Positions 43,888-52,399 of a DNA stretch of 64,000 bases are shown here, in pieces. The notes beneath the pieces are model-generated. The model was not told the origin of the DNA and made no database searches. It worked only from the letters and a program-made list of their open reading frames with translations. Position 1 is the stretch's first letter. Each line of letters opens with the position of its first letter. The DNA comes from Roseovarius lutimaris (GTDB taxonomy: Bacteria > Pseudomonadota > Alphaproteobacteria > Rhodobacterales > Rhodobacteraceae). Position numbers and translations under genes: made by a program. The stretch is taken from assembly GCF_900115165.1 (NCBI RefSeq), contig NZ_FOVP01000001.1, positions 124,001-188,000 on the forward strand, written 5' to 3'.

Positions 43888-46136
43888 TGGCATTGGACCA
43901 CTCAGACAAACCCCGGACCTTCAAGGTTGTCGGCACGCGCCCGCCGCGCCCCGATGGCATTGACAAGGTCACCGGTCGCGCCCGCTTTGGTGCCGATATC
44001 GTGGCGCCCGGCATGCTGACGGGGCGCGTGTTGCGCAGCCCGCATGCCCATGCGCGGATCGTCAAGATCGACACCTCGAAGGCGCGGGCGCTGCCCGGTG
44101 TCAAGGCGGTGGTGACGCGCGCCGATTTCGGCGCGGTGCCCGAGGACGTGGCCGATGTGATCGACAATTGCATGGCCGGCGACAAGGCGCTTTATGACGG
44201 GCATGCGGTGGCCGCCGTTGCCGCCTCCAGTGCCGCCGTGGCGCGCAAGGCGCTGCGCCTTATCGACGTAGACTACGAGGTCTTGCCGCATGTCACCGAT
44301 GTCGATGCGGCCATGAAACCCGACGCGCCGGTTCTGCACGCCGGTCGTCAGGAAGAAACCGTGCCCGAGGGGTATTCGCAAAACGTCATGTCGCGGGTCG
44401 AGTTTGGCCATGGCGACATCGACAAGGGGCTGGCCGAGGCCGACCGCGTGGTCGAACGCACCTATCGCACCGGCGCCACCCATCAGGGCTATATCGAGCC
44501 GCATGCCTGCCTTGCCACCATGGGCCCGGACGGGCAGGCCGATCTGTGGTGCTGTACTCAGGGCCATTACATGGTGCGCAACACCTGCGCCGCCATTCTT
44601 GGCATGGAACAGGGCCAGCTTCGCGTCACCGCAAGCGAAATCGGCGGGGGCTTTGGCGGCAAGACGGTCGTGTTCCTTGAACCCGTCGCTTTGATGCTGT
44701 CGAAACTCGCCGGGCGTCCGGTCAAGATGGTGATGAGCCGCTCAGAGGTGCTGCGCGCCACCGGGCCGACCTCGTCAACCTCGATTGATGTCAAGATTGG
44801 CATGACCAAGGATGGCCGCATCACCGCCGGTTTCGCGCAATTGCGCTATCAGGGTGGCGCCTATCCCGGCTCGCCGGTCGATATGGGCTCAATGTCGGCC
44901 TTTGCGCCCTATGACCTTGAGAATGTAAAAACCGTCGGCTTTGACGTGGTGACCAACCGACCCAAGGCCGCCGCGTACCGTGCGCCGGGCGCGCCGATGG
45001 CCGCCTTTGCCGTCGAAAGCGCGATTGACGAACTTGCCAAGGGCTTTGACCTTGATCCGCTAGAGGTGCGCCTGAAGAACGCTGCGCGCGAGGGCACTGT
45101 TGCCTCTTACGGGCCGACCTTTCCGGCGATTGGCCTTGAGGCGACGCTTGAGGCGGCCAAGGCCCATCCGCATTGGACAGCCCCCTTGGGCGAAAATCAG
45201 GGGCGCGGCGTTGCCTGTGGCTTTTGGTTCAACTTTGGCGGCGATACCTGTGTGACCCTCAATGTTACACCCGATGGCACGGTAACGGTGTCCGAGGGCA
45301 ACCCTGATATCGGCGGCTCTCGCGCCTCGATGACGATGATGGCCGCAGAAGAGCTTGGCATTCCCTACGACAGGGTCCGCACGATCATTGCCGATACCGG
45401 CGCGCTTGGTCAGAACGAGGTGACTGACGGCTCTCGGGTGACCTTTGCCGTTGGGCTTGCCACGATCGAGGCGGCACGTAACGCCAAGCGCGAGATGTGC
45501 AAACGGGCCGCGATGATCTGGGGCATCGACGAAGAGGCGGTCGAATGGGTCGACGGCGCCGCGCGCCCGGCGGGGCCGAATGCGGGCAAGCATGATCCGA
45601 TGACCCTCAAGGAAATCGCCGCCATCGCCAGCAATACCGGCGGGCCAATTGCCGGGCATTACGAGGTCAATGCCGAAGGTGCGGGCGTGAGCTTTGGCAC
45701 CCATATGGTCGATGTCGAGGTTGATCCCGACACCGGCGCCACCAAGATCCTGCGTTATACGGTGTTTCAGGATGCCGGCAAGGCGGTGCATCCGGCCTAT
45801 GTCGAAGGCCAGTTTCAGGGCGGCGCGGTGCAGGGCATCGGCTGGGCGCTGAACGAGGAATATATCTATGGCGAGGATGGCATTTTGCAAAATGCCGGCT
45901 TCCTTGACTACCGTATTCCGGTCGCCTCTGACCTGCCGATGATCGACACGGTGATCCTTGAGATCGCCAACCCGGGGCACCCGTATGGTGTGCGCGGGGT
46001 GGGCGAGACACCGATCGTGCCGCCGCTCGCCGCGATTGCCAATGCGGTCTCAGAGGCGGCAGGCGTGCGGATGACCGATCTGCCGATGTCACCGCCGCGC
46101 GTTCTTGCCGCCATTCAGGGGCAAAAGGGCGGCTAA
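43884..46136 (+). CDS. Molybdenum hydroxylase molybdopterin-binding (large) subunit
   Basis: Catalytic subunit of 750 residues holding the Mo-cytosine dinucleotide cofactor. The N-terminal aldehyde oxidase domain has RPDGIDKVTGRARFGADI; the Mo-binding domain includes EIGGGFGGKTVV, the substrate-loop AYRAPGAPMAAF and the catalytic glutamate in GVRGVGETPI (E708). The loop is not AYxCSFR or AYRGAGR, so this is neither a form I nor a form II CO dehydrogenase. Substrate is unknown; aromatic, heterocyclic or aldehyde compounds are all possible. Confidence 0.93.
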   Translation: MMALDHSDKPRTFKVVGTRPPRPDGIDKVTGRARFGADIVAPGMLTGRVLRSPHAHARIVKIDTSKARALPGVKAVVTRADFGAVPEDVADVIDNCMAGDKALYDGHAVAAVAASSAAVARKALRLIDVDYEVLPHVTDVDAAMKPDAPVLHAGRQEETVPEGYSQNVMSRVEFGHGDIDKGLAEADRVVERTYRTGATHQGYIEPHACLATMGPDGQADLWCCTQGHYMVRNTCAAILGMEQGQLRVTASEIGGGFGGKTVVFLEPVALMLSKLAGRPVKMVMSRSEVLRATGPTSSTSIDVKIGMTKDGRITAGFAQLRYQGGAYPGSPVDMGSMSAFAPYDLENVKTVGFDVVTNRPKAAAYRAPGAPMAAFAVESAIDELAKGFDLDPLEVRLKNAAREGTVASYGPTFPAIGLEATLEAAKAHPHWTAPLGENQGRGVACGFWFNFGGDTCVTLNVTPDGTVTVSEGNPDIGGSRASMTMMAAEELGIPYDRVRTIIADTGALGQNEVTDGSRVTFAVGLATIEAARNAKREMCKRAAMIWGIDEEAVEWVDGAARPAGPNAGKHDPMTLKEIAAIASNTGGPIAGHYEVNAEGAGVSFGTHMVDVEVDPDTGATKILRYTVFQDAGKAVHPAYVEGQFQGGAVQGIGWALNEEYIYGEDGILQNAGFLDYRIPVASDLPMIDTVILEIANPGHPYGVRGVGETPIVPPLAAIANAVSEAAGVRMTDLPMSPPRVLAAIQGQKGG

Positions 46137-46139
46137 GGC

Positions 46140-46385
46140 ATGGTCAAGGTGCGCGTCTGGGGGTCTCTGGCCGAATTTACCGAAGGGCAAACCGAGGTAG
46201 AGATCAAGGCGACCACCCTGCGCGAATTGCTCGATGGGCTGGCCGGGGAGTATCCCGGCCTGCGCCCGCAGCTTGAGCGCGGGATTTCGGTGGCAATTGA
46301 CGGGCGCGTTTACAACGACAGCTGGTTCACGCCAATTTCGGAGGAGAGCGAGGTGGTCTTGCTGCGCCGCCTCAAGGGTGGATGA
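46140..46385 (+). CDS. MoaD/ThiS-like ubiquitin-fold sulfur carrier
   Basis: An 81-residue beta-grasp protein ending in RLKGG, the C-terminal diglycine needed for thiocarboxylation. It starts 3 bases after the molybdenum hydroxylase large subunit. MoaD supplies sulfur for molybdopterin synthesis, so a dedicated copy in this operon could serve maturation of the hydroxylase. It might instead donate sulfur elsewhere; context cannot decide. Confidence 0.82.
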   Translation: MVKVRVWGSLAEFTEGQTEVEIKATTLRELLDGLAGEYPGLRPQLERGISVAIDGRVYNDSWFTPISEESEVVLLRRLKGG

Positions 46386-46427
46386 ATGGCACGCCTTGAG
46401 AGCGCGTCTTAATCCCTTGTAATATAT

Positions 46428-46964
46428 CTATTTAATGAGCTTTAGGAGCGCTTTGAAGTCAGGGTGTTCGGCACTGGCGAGCCATTCGAACACGACCATC
46501 TCGGTGGTCACGATTTCGGCCCCGTGACGCTCCATACGCCTCAGTGCGGTGGTCCGGCTTTCAACCATACGGGACCCGATGGCGTCGGCCACGACGTAAA
46601 CCTTTCGCCCCGCCGACAAAAGGCCAAGAACGGTCTGAAGCAGGCAGACATGCGCCTCGCACCCGATCACGACAAAATCGGCATCCCCCGCAAGATGCGC
46701 GGCCGCCTCGGGCGTGCGACAGGCGTCAAATGTCATCTTGTGCAACACGGTTTCGCCCGGCTCGGGCGCAAGCGCGGACAGGGTGGGGCCAAGGCCCTCG
46801 GGGTTCTGCTCGGTATAGCTTATCGGCAGTTTGAGCCGCCGCGCCGCCGACAAGAGCCGATGCGCGTTTTGCACCACCCGGGCACCGTCGTGAATGGCGG
46901 GCATGAGGCGCGCCTGAAAGTCGATCACCAGAAGGTGCGAGCGTGCCGCGTCAAGGGTCAGCAT
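46428..46964 (-). CDS. Isochorismatase-family cysteine hydrolase
   Basis: A 178-residue hydrolase. Catalytic aspartate is in HLLVIDFQARLMP (about 15), the lysine in HKMTFDAC (about 85) and the nucleophilic cysteine in VIGCEAHVCLLQT (about 112-118). The ATG at 46964 has AGGA 9 bases upstream. It lies 34 bases after otnI on the same strand, so it may be the last gene of the tetronate operon. Substrates of this superfamily vary widely. Confidence 0.85.
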   Translation of the reverse strand: MLTLDAARSHLLVIDFQARLMPAIHDGARVVQNAHRLLSAARRLKLPISYTEQNPEGLGPTLSALAPEPGETVLHKMTFDACRTPEAAAHLAGDADFVVIGCEAHVCLLQTVLGLLSAGRKVYVVADAIGSRMVESRTTALRRMERHGAEIVTTEMVVFEWLASAEHPDFKALLKLIK

Positions 46965-46998
46965 CGGCTTTGTCCTTTCGTCTTTGTCCGGGTGGTCT

Positions 46999-47769
46999 CT
47001 AGCGCCCGAACGCCTCCATCCAGCCAAGCCCTCGGGCCGTATTCTCGCCACGCGGGCGATATTCAGCGCCAATGGGCGCGGAATATCCCGCCGCCGCCAT
47101 CGCGGGCAAAAGCCAGGCGTAATTGACCTCACCTAGGTCCGGCTCGCCCCGGTCGGGCACGGCGGCGAATTGCACATGGCCGATGACGGGCAAAAGCGCC
47201 TGAAAGCGGGTGATAAGGTCGCCCTCCATGATCTGAAGGTGATAGCAATCAAACATCAGCTTGAGGGTGTTGCGCTCAAGATCACCGATAATCCGCGCGG
47301 CATGATCGGTTGTTGACAGATGATAGCCCGGTACATCGCGTTGGTTAATCGGCTCGATCAGAATACCGATCCCATGCGGCGCGGCCAGATCGCAGGCATA
47401 GGCCAGATTGGCGCGAAAACTTGCCTCGGCCGCAGCGCCCCCATCGGTGATCCCGGCCATGACATGCACCGCGCGCGCGCCGATTTCGGATGCGTATTCA
47501 ACCGCCTGGGCAATGGCCGCGCGGGCCTCTTTCTCGCGCCCGGCAAGGGCGGCAAGGCCGAAATCCCCCGCGCCGCGATTGCCCGGCCAGGTGTTCAGCC
47601 CAAGCATCGGCAGACCGGTGTCGCGCAGCGCCTCGGCCACCTTGGCGGCGGGCGTGTCATAGGGGAAATGGCATTCGACCGCGTCAAACCCGGCCCTATG
47701 GGCGGCATGAATGGCCTCGGGCAGGGGGAGGTCGGTAAACAGAAAGCCGAGGTTGGCGGAAAACTGCAT
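46999..47769 (-). CDS. otnI: 2-oxo-tetronate isomerase (hydroxypyruvate isomerase family)
   Basis: TIM-barrel sugar isomerase of 256 residues. Conserved segments are FLFTDLPLPEAIHAAHRAG, DAVECHFPYD, the ILIEPINQRDVPGYHL metal-binding loop with its glutamate, and LMFDCYHLQIMEGD. The neighbourhood (otnC, otnK, ltnD) points to isomerisation of 2-oxo-tetronate to 3-oxo-tetronate. It shares one base with the upstream aldolase-like gene. The function is assigned by cluster context and family. Confidence 0.88.
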   Translation of the reverse strand: MQFSANLGFLFTDLPLPEAIHAAHRAGFDAVECHFPYDTPAAKVAEALRDTGLPMLGLNTWPGNRGAGDFGLAALAGREKEARAAIAQAVEYASEIGARAVHVMAGITDGGAAAEASFRANLAYACDLAAPHGIGILIEPINQRDVPGYHLSTTDHAARIIGDLERNTLKLMFDCYHLQIMEGDLITRFQALLPVIGHVQFAAVPDRGEPDLGEVNYAWLLPAMAAAGYSAPIGAEYRPRGENTARGLGWMEAFGR

Positions 47770-48413
47770 CAGTCCCGGTCCAGCTTGAATTTATCCACGA
47801 CCTGCGCGATCTGATCGCCGCGAAGCGGTTGCGCCCCGGTGCCGCGCAGCAAGAGCGCCAGCTTTGCGGTTTCCTCCAGCTCTTCCATGGCGAACACCGC
47901 TGCCTCAAGGTCTTTTGAGGCCACGACCGGGCCATGATTGGCCAGCAAGACCGCCGAACGCCGCCCGCCAAGCCCGCGCAGCGCATCGGCCATCGCCGGA
48001 TCGCCCGGCACAAAGAACGGCAACAGCGCCACCTTGCCGACGCGCATCACCGCATAGGCGGTGAGCGGCGGAATTGCATCCTCGGGGTCGGTCTCGGGCA
48101 GCATCGAGAGCGCCACGGAATGGGTCGAGTGCAGATGCACCACCGCGCCGGCATTGGTGCGAGTTTCATAGAACGCCGAGTGAAGCGGCATTTCCTTGGT
48201 CGGGGCAGGCCCGTCGATATGCTGGCCCTGCGCGTCAAACCGGCTTAGCGCAGCGGGATCAAGGCGGCCAAGGCTCACCCCGGTGGGGGTCACCAAAAGC
48301 CCGCCATCGGATGTGCGCACCGAGATATTGCCCGAGGCCCCGCCGGTAAGGCCACGGTCAAACAGCGAGGCGGCCCAAAAGCACATATCTTCGCGCAGTT
48401 TGCTGTCGCTCAC
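47769..48413 (-). CDS. otnC: 3-oxo-tetronate 4-phosphate decarboxylase (class II aldolase family)
   Basis: Zinc-dependent decarboxylase of the class II aldolase/adducin fold, 214 residues. Motifs are GNISVRTSDGGLLVTPTGVS, the metal-binding HLHSTHSVAL and a third histidine in LLANHGPVV. It removes CO2 from 3-oxo-tetronate 4-phosphate to give dihydroxyacetone phosphate. It overlaps otnK by 4 bases. Confidence 0.88.
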   Translation of the reverse strand: MSDSKLREDMCFWAASLFDRGLTGGASGNISVRTSDGGLLVTPTGVSLGRLDPAALSRFDAQGQHIDGPAPTKEMPLHSAFYETRTNAGAVVHLHSTHSVALSMLPETDPEDAIPPLTAYAVMRVGKVALLPFFVPGDPAMADALRGLGGRRSAVLLANHGPVVASKDLEAAVFAMEELEETAKLALLLRGTGAQPLRGDQIAQVVDKFKLDRD

Positions 48414-49660
48414 GGCGTGCCCTCCATCATCGCGGCGGCCCTGGCAAAGAAATCCGCAGCACCGAAGTTACCGGATTTGAGCGCCAGAACAAGGCCGTCG
48501 TCGGCGCGGATCATCGGCACGCCGGGGTCGATCTCGGGGCCGATTTCCAACTGTGTCAGCCCAAGGCCGGACACCACCGCGCCCGAGGTTTCGCCGCCCG
48601 CCGAGACAAGGCGGGTGACGCCCTTGGCGACAAGCGCGCGGGCAAGATCGGCAAATAGCGTTTCAATCGCCCCGGCCAGGGCCGACGCGCCATAATGCGC
48701 CTGTGCGGCGGCCACGCTATCGGGATCGGCAGAGGAATAGATCAGCGGCACGCCGGGTTGACCAACTGCCCAAGTGGCGAGAGTGTCGGCATTTACCTCA
48801 CCACTCATCACCGCATCGGCGGTGAGTTCGCGACTGGGATGGGTGGCGGCATGCATCGTGACCTGCGCACGGGTCGCGGTCGAGCAAGAGCCTGAGAGCG
48901 CCACAACCGGGCCGACCTGCGCACGCCAGGCGCCCGAAGTCTCCGACAGCTGCCCCCTGGCGCGAAAATTATCCGGCAGGCCCATGGCAATGCCCGACCC
49001 GCCGGTGACCAGCAGATGATCGGCGGCGGCATGACCGAGGGTGACAAGATCGGCATCGGTGATCGCATCGGCCACGATAAGGCGATGGCCCTTTGCCGTC
49101 TCGCGACGCAACGCGGCGCGGGTGCTTTCAACGCCGCCCAGCACCGCGGTGGCGGGCACATGGCCAACGGTGCCGGATATCTGATGCGCCAGCCAGCGGC
49201 GGATGTCGGGATCGCTCATCGGGGTCAGCGGGTGATGCTGCATGCCGCTCTCGCTGAGCAGGCGATCACCGACAAAAAGATGCCCCTGATAGATCGAGCG
49301 CCCGGTGGCGGGAAAGGCGGGACAGACGATGACCTGTTGCGCGTTCAGGGCATCGGCAAGCGCCTCGGCGACAGGGCCGATATTGCCCTCGGGTGTGGAA
49401 TCAAAGGTGGAACAGTATTTGAACAGAAACTGCGTACAGCCCTGCGCGCGCAGCCAGTCCAGCGCCGCCAGCGATTGCGCGACGGCCTCGGCCACCGGGA
49501 TCGAGCGGGATTTGAGCGCGACAATCCCGGCCTCGACATCCGGCGCGGCGGGCACACCCGGCACGCCGACATATTGCACAACCCGCATGCCCGCCTTGGT
49601 CAGGGTGTTGCCAAGGTCCGACGAGCCGGTGAAATCATCGCCGATGCAGCCCAAAAGCAT
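48410..49660 (-). CDS. otnK: 3-oxo-tetronate kinase (DUF1537 family)
   Basis: ATP-dependent acid-sugar kinase of 416 residues. The N-terminal domain starts LLGCIGDDFTGSSDLGNTL, the signature of the family; the C-terminal nucleotide-binding domain contains VVALSGSCSTATRAQV and VSAGGETSGAVV near the end. It phosphorylates 3-oxo-tetronate at C4. It shares one base with ltnD. Function of OtnK homologues is established experimentally in other bacteria; this assignment is by homology and gene order. Confidence 0.92.
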   Translation of the reverse strand: MLLGCIGDDFTGSSDLGNTLTKAGMRVVQYVGVPGVPAAPDVEAGIVALKSRSIPVAEAVAQSLAALDWLRAQGCTQFLFKYCSTFDSTPEGNIGPVAEALADALNAQQVIVCPAFPATGRSIYQGHLFVGDRLLSESGMQHHPLTPMSDPDIRRWLAHQISGTVGHVPATAVLGGVESTRAALRRETAKGHRLIVADAITDADLVTLGHAAADHLLVTGGSGIAMGLPDNFRARGQLSETSGAWRAQVGPVVALSGSCSTATRAQVTMHAATHPSRELTADAVMSGEVNADTLATWAVGQPGVPLIYSSADPDSVAAAQAHYGASALAGAIETLFADLARALVAKGVTRLVSAGGETSGAVVSGLGLTQLEIGPEIDPGVPMIRADDGLVLALKSGNFGAADFFARAAAMMEGTP

Positions 49661-50553
49661 CAGTCATCCCCCGGCAGGCGCAGGCGCGCACGCGCTGCGA
49701 CATGCCGGGTGATGGCGGCATCATCCATCGCCCCCATCCCGGCAGCAGAGGCGGCGCGATATTCCTCTAGCGCGGTTTTCGTGAGCGGCAGATCAAGCCC
49801 GGCGCCATCCGCGATATCGGTCACGATTCCAAGGTCCTTGGGCCAGATATCAATGCTGGAGCGCGGCGCAAAATCGGCCTCGATCACATGCGGGGCGCGG
49901 TTTTCAAACATCCACGATGTGCCGGCCGAGACGCGGATCACGTCAAGCACACGGGCAAGATCAAGCCCCTGCGAGGTGGCAAAGGCAAGCGCCTCGCCCA
50001 TGGCGGCGATATGCACGCCGGCCAAGAGTTGATTGACCGCCTTCATCGCCGATCCGGGGCCGGCCGCATCCCCCAATCGGTGAACGGTTTCGGCCATCGC
50101 CGCAAGTGCGCCAGCAGCGCCGTCAAAGGCCGCTGCCGTGCCCGAGGCCATGATCGAAAGCTTGCCCTCGGCCGCCTTGATCGCCCCGCCGGATATCGGC
50201 GCATCAAGATAGGCCAGCCCGCGGTCCCCGGCGATTTCCTGCATCTCGATGGCAAATGCGGGCGCGACGGTGGCGCAGCTTATGATCGTGCCGCCAGGCA
50301 TCAACCCGCTGGCCCAGCCGTCCTTGCCGAACAGCGCCGCGCGGGTCTGATCGGCGTTCAGGACGACGCTGACCAAGACCTGTGCCGCTGGGCTTTCACG
50401 GGTCAGAACCGCACCTCCAGCCGCCGTGAAGGCGGCCAGACGCTCGGCATTGGTGTCCTGCCCGTATACCTCGTGACCCGCGCGCAATAGCGATTTGGCC
50501 ATGCCAAGCCCCATCGAGCCAAGGCCAAGAATGTGAATGATCTGCGTTGTCAT
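49660..50553 (-). CDS. ltnD: L-threonate dehydrogenase (3-hydroxyisobutyrate dehydrogenase family)
   Basis: NAD-dependent dehydrogenase of 297 residues. The Rossmann motif ILGLGSMGLGMAKSLL is near the N-terminus, the substrate loop DAPISGGAIKAAEG about midway, and the catalytic lysine in GSAMKAVNQLLAGV. It oxidises L-threonate at C2 before isomerisation by OtnI. It overlaps the TRAP large-permease gene by 4 bases. Confidence 0.9.
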   Translation of the reverse strand: MTTQIIHILGLGSMGLGMAKSLLRAGHEVYGQDTNAERLAAFTAAGGAVLTRESPAAQVLVSVVLNADQTRAALFGKDGWASGLMPGGTIISCATVAPAFAIEMQEIAGDRGLAYLDAPISGGAIKAAEGKLSIMASGTAAAFDGAAGALAAMAETVHRLGDAAGPGSAMKAVNQLLAGVHIAAMGEALAFATSQGLDLARVLDVIRVSAGTSWMFENRAPHVIEADFAPRSSIDIWPKDLGIVTDIADGAGLDLPLTKTALEEYRAASAAGMGAMDDAAITRHVAARARLRLPGDD

Positions 50554-51836
50554 GGTGTGATCCCCAGAATGGTTTGCATCGGCCAGAGGGTGATGGCGGG
50601 CACATAGGTGATGATCATCAACGCGCCAAAGACGGTTGCGACGAACCAGATCAGTTGGGGGATGATCGCCTCGACCGGAAGCTTGGCCACCGCGCAGGCG
50701 GCAAAGAGGTTCACGCCAAGCGGCGGGGTGATCATGCCAAGCGCCAGATTGACCACGATGATCAGGCCGAAATGCACCGGATCAACCCCGTAGGCGACCG
50801 CAATCGGCGCAAGGATCGGCGCCAGCACAAGGATCGCCGCCGAGGTTTCAAGGAACATCCCCACGATCAGCAGCAGGATATTGACCGCCAGAAGAAAGGC
50901 GATGCGGCTTTCGAACATATCCTTGAACCAGGCGGCGATTTCATTGGGCAGGCCAGAGCGGGTGATCAGAAAGGAAAACAGCGAGGCCGCCGAGATGATC
51001 AGCATGATCGCCGAGGTCGAAATCACCGTCGATTTCAGGATCGCGGGCAAGTCTTTGGCTTTGAGTTCGCGATAAAACACCATCCCTACAAGGATCGCGG
51101 CGGCGACGGCGGCGGCACTTGCCTCGGTTGGGGTGAAGATGCCGGAATAGATGCCGCCGATGATCACAAATGGCACGATGAGCGCGGGCAGGGCGGCGAT
51201 CAGGGCGGCGCCAAGGTTCGGGCGGTCCGCCCCATCGGTTTTGCCGATCCCGCGCAGTCGACACAGGATCAGCACCAGTGCCATCAACGAGCCGGCGACG
51301 AGAAAACCCGGCCCGATGCCGGCCAGAAACAGCTGCCCGATAGAGGTGTCGGTGGAGACCCCATAAAGGATAAGCGGGATAGAGGGCGGAATTAACACGC
51401 CCAACTCGGCAGAGCTGGCCTGAACCGAGGCCGCCATTGGCGCCGGGTAGCCATGCTTGACCATCGCCGGAATGAGGATCGCACCAATCGCAAAGGTGGT
51501 GGCCACCGACGAACCCGAGACGCTTGCGAACATCATGCAGGTCAGCACGCAAGAGGCCGCAAGCCCGCCCTGAATGCCGCCAACGATGGATTTTGCCAGC
51601 TCGACAAGCCTGTGCGATATCCCGCCCGCCGACATCAGGTTGCCGGCCAGAATGAACAGCGGAATCGCCATCAGCGGAAAGCTGTCGACGCCGGTGAACA
51701 TGCGCTGCGCCACAAGCAGGAGCGGGAGACGACCCTGCACCTCGATACCGATGACCGAGGCAAGGCCGATGGCCACCGCAATCGGCACGCCAAGCAGAAA
51801 GAAGATCGCGACGGAGAGGGCGAGGGCCGCGTTCAT
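50550..51836 (-). CDS. TRAP transporter large permease (DctM)
   Basis: Inner-membrane transport subunit of 428 residues with about 12 membrane segments. Family motifs include GVPIAVAIGLAS, the MFASVSGSSVATTFAIGAI block, and LAPILAPIAVAYGVDPVHFG near the end. The ATG at 51836 overlaps the dctQ stop by 4 bases (ATGA); longer readings run antisense through dctQ and are not coding. Confidence 0.95.
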   Translation of the reverse strand: MNAALALSVAIFFLLGVPIAVAIGLASVIGIEVQGRLPLLLVAQRMFTGVDSFPLMAIPLFILAGNLMSAGGISHRLVELAKSIVGGIQGGLAASCVLTCMMFASVSGSSVATTFAIGAILIPAMVKHGYPAPMAASVQASSAELGVLIPPSIPLILYGVSTDTSIGQLFLAGIGPGFLVAGSLMALVLILCRLRGIGKTDGADRPNLGAALIAALPALIVPFVIIGGIYSGIFTPTEASAAAVAAAILVGMVFYRELKAKDLPAILKSTVISTSAIMLIISAASLFSFLITRSGLPNEIAAWFKDMFESRIAFLLAVNILLLIVGMFLETSAAILVLAPILAPIAVAYGVDPVHFGLIIVVNLALGMITPPLGVNLFAACAVAKLPVEAIIPQLIWFVATVFGALMIITYVPAITLWPMQTILGITP

Positions 51837-52333
51837 GTCTGCACCTCTGCCACCGGCTCCAACCCGGTTTGCCAGGCGCGCAGCATGCAGGCCAGAATGG
51901 CAATGATGGTAAAGACCGCGCCCACCGGCAGCGCCGCATAGACCCAGGCGATCGAGATTTCCAAGGCCGCCAGTTTCTGGCGCATGACGCGCAGGGTCAT
52001 CGACCAGCCCTGCCAGAACAGGATCGCGAAAAAGATGACTGAAAGCGAGGATGCCAAGAGATAGAGAGCAAGCCCAAGGCGGGGCGGCAGCATGCGCTGA
52101 ATGATCTCGACCGCGATCATCGAGCCATGGCGAAACGCCACCGCGACGCCGGTAAAGATCGACCAGACCATGGCCGAACGGGTAATCACCTCGGACCATG
52201 TCGACGGGTGACCAAAGACAAAGCGGGTGGTGACCTGATAAAGCGCCAGCGAGGTGGCGATCACCAGAAACAGCATGGACAGACGCAGCGCAATGCCGGT
52301 GGTCAGATCCTCGAATTTCAAAAACAGGCCCAT
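51833..52333 (-). CDS. TRAP transporter small permease (DctQ)
   Basis: Four-helix inner-membrane protein of 166 residues that partners DctM and docks the binding protein. The core motif WSEVITRSAMVWSIFTGVAVAFRHG is present in outline, with RHGSMIAVE. GGGGAG lies 5 bases before the ATG at 52333. A strong hairpin precedes it in the dctP-dctQ gap. Confidence 0.92.
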   Translation of the reverse strand: MGLFLKFEDLTTGIALRLSMLFLVIATSLALYQVTTRFVFGHPSTWSEVITRSAMVWSIFTGVAVAFRHGSMIAVEIIQRMLPPRLGLALYLLASSLSVIFFAILFWQGWSMTLRVMRQKLAALEISIAWVYAALPVGAVFTIIAILACMLRAWQTGLEPVAEVQT

Positions 52334-52353
52334 GCACTCCCCCGGTGACAAAG

Positions 52354-52383
52354 AAACCGGCCCAGACCATGCCGCGCCGGTTT
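52354..52383 (-). promoter_or_regulatory. Stem-loop in the dctP-dctQ gap
   Basis: On the minus strand AAACCGGC pairs perfectly with GCCGGTTT across a 14-base loop, followed by CTTTG. It lies in the only sizeable gap (66 bases) of this operon, between the binding-protein gene and the permease genes. Such a hairpin could stabilise dctP mRNA or attenuate readthrough, giving more binding protein than permease. Confidence 0.5.
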
Positions 52384-52399
52384 TTGTGGTTTAAGTGTG

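Noticed and set aside
43884-46136. Carbon monoxide dehydrogenase (coxL)
   Set aside because: The diagnostic active-site loops of form I and form II are absent.
51837-52370. N-terminal extension of the DctM reading frame
   Set aside because: It overlaps dctQ in another frame; the ATG at 51836 overlaps the dctQ stop in the usual way.
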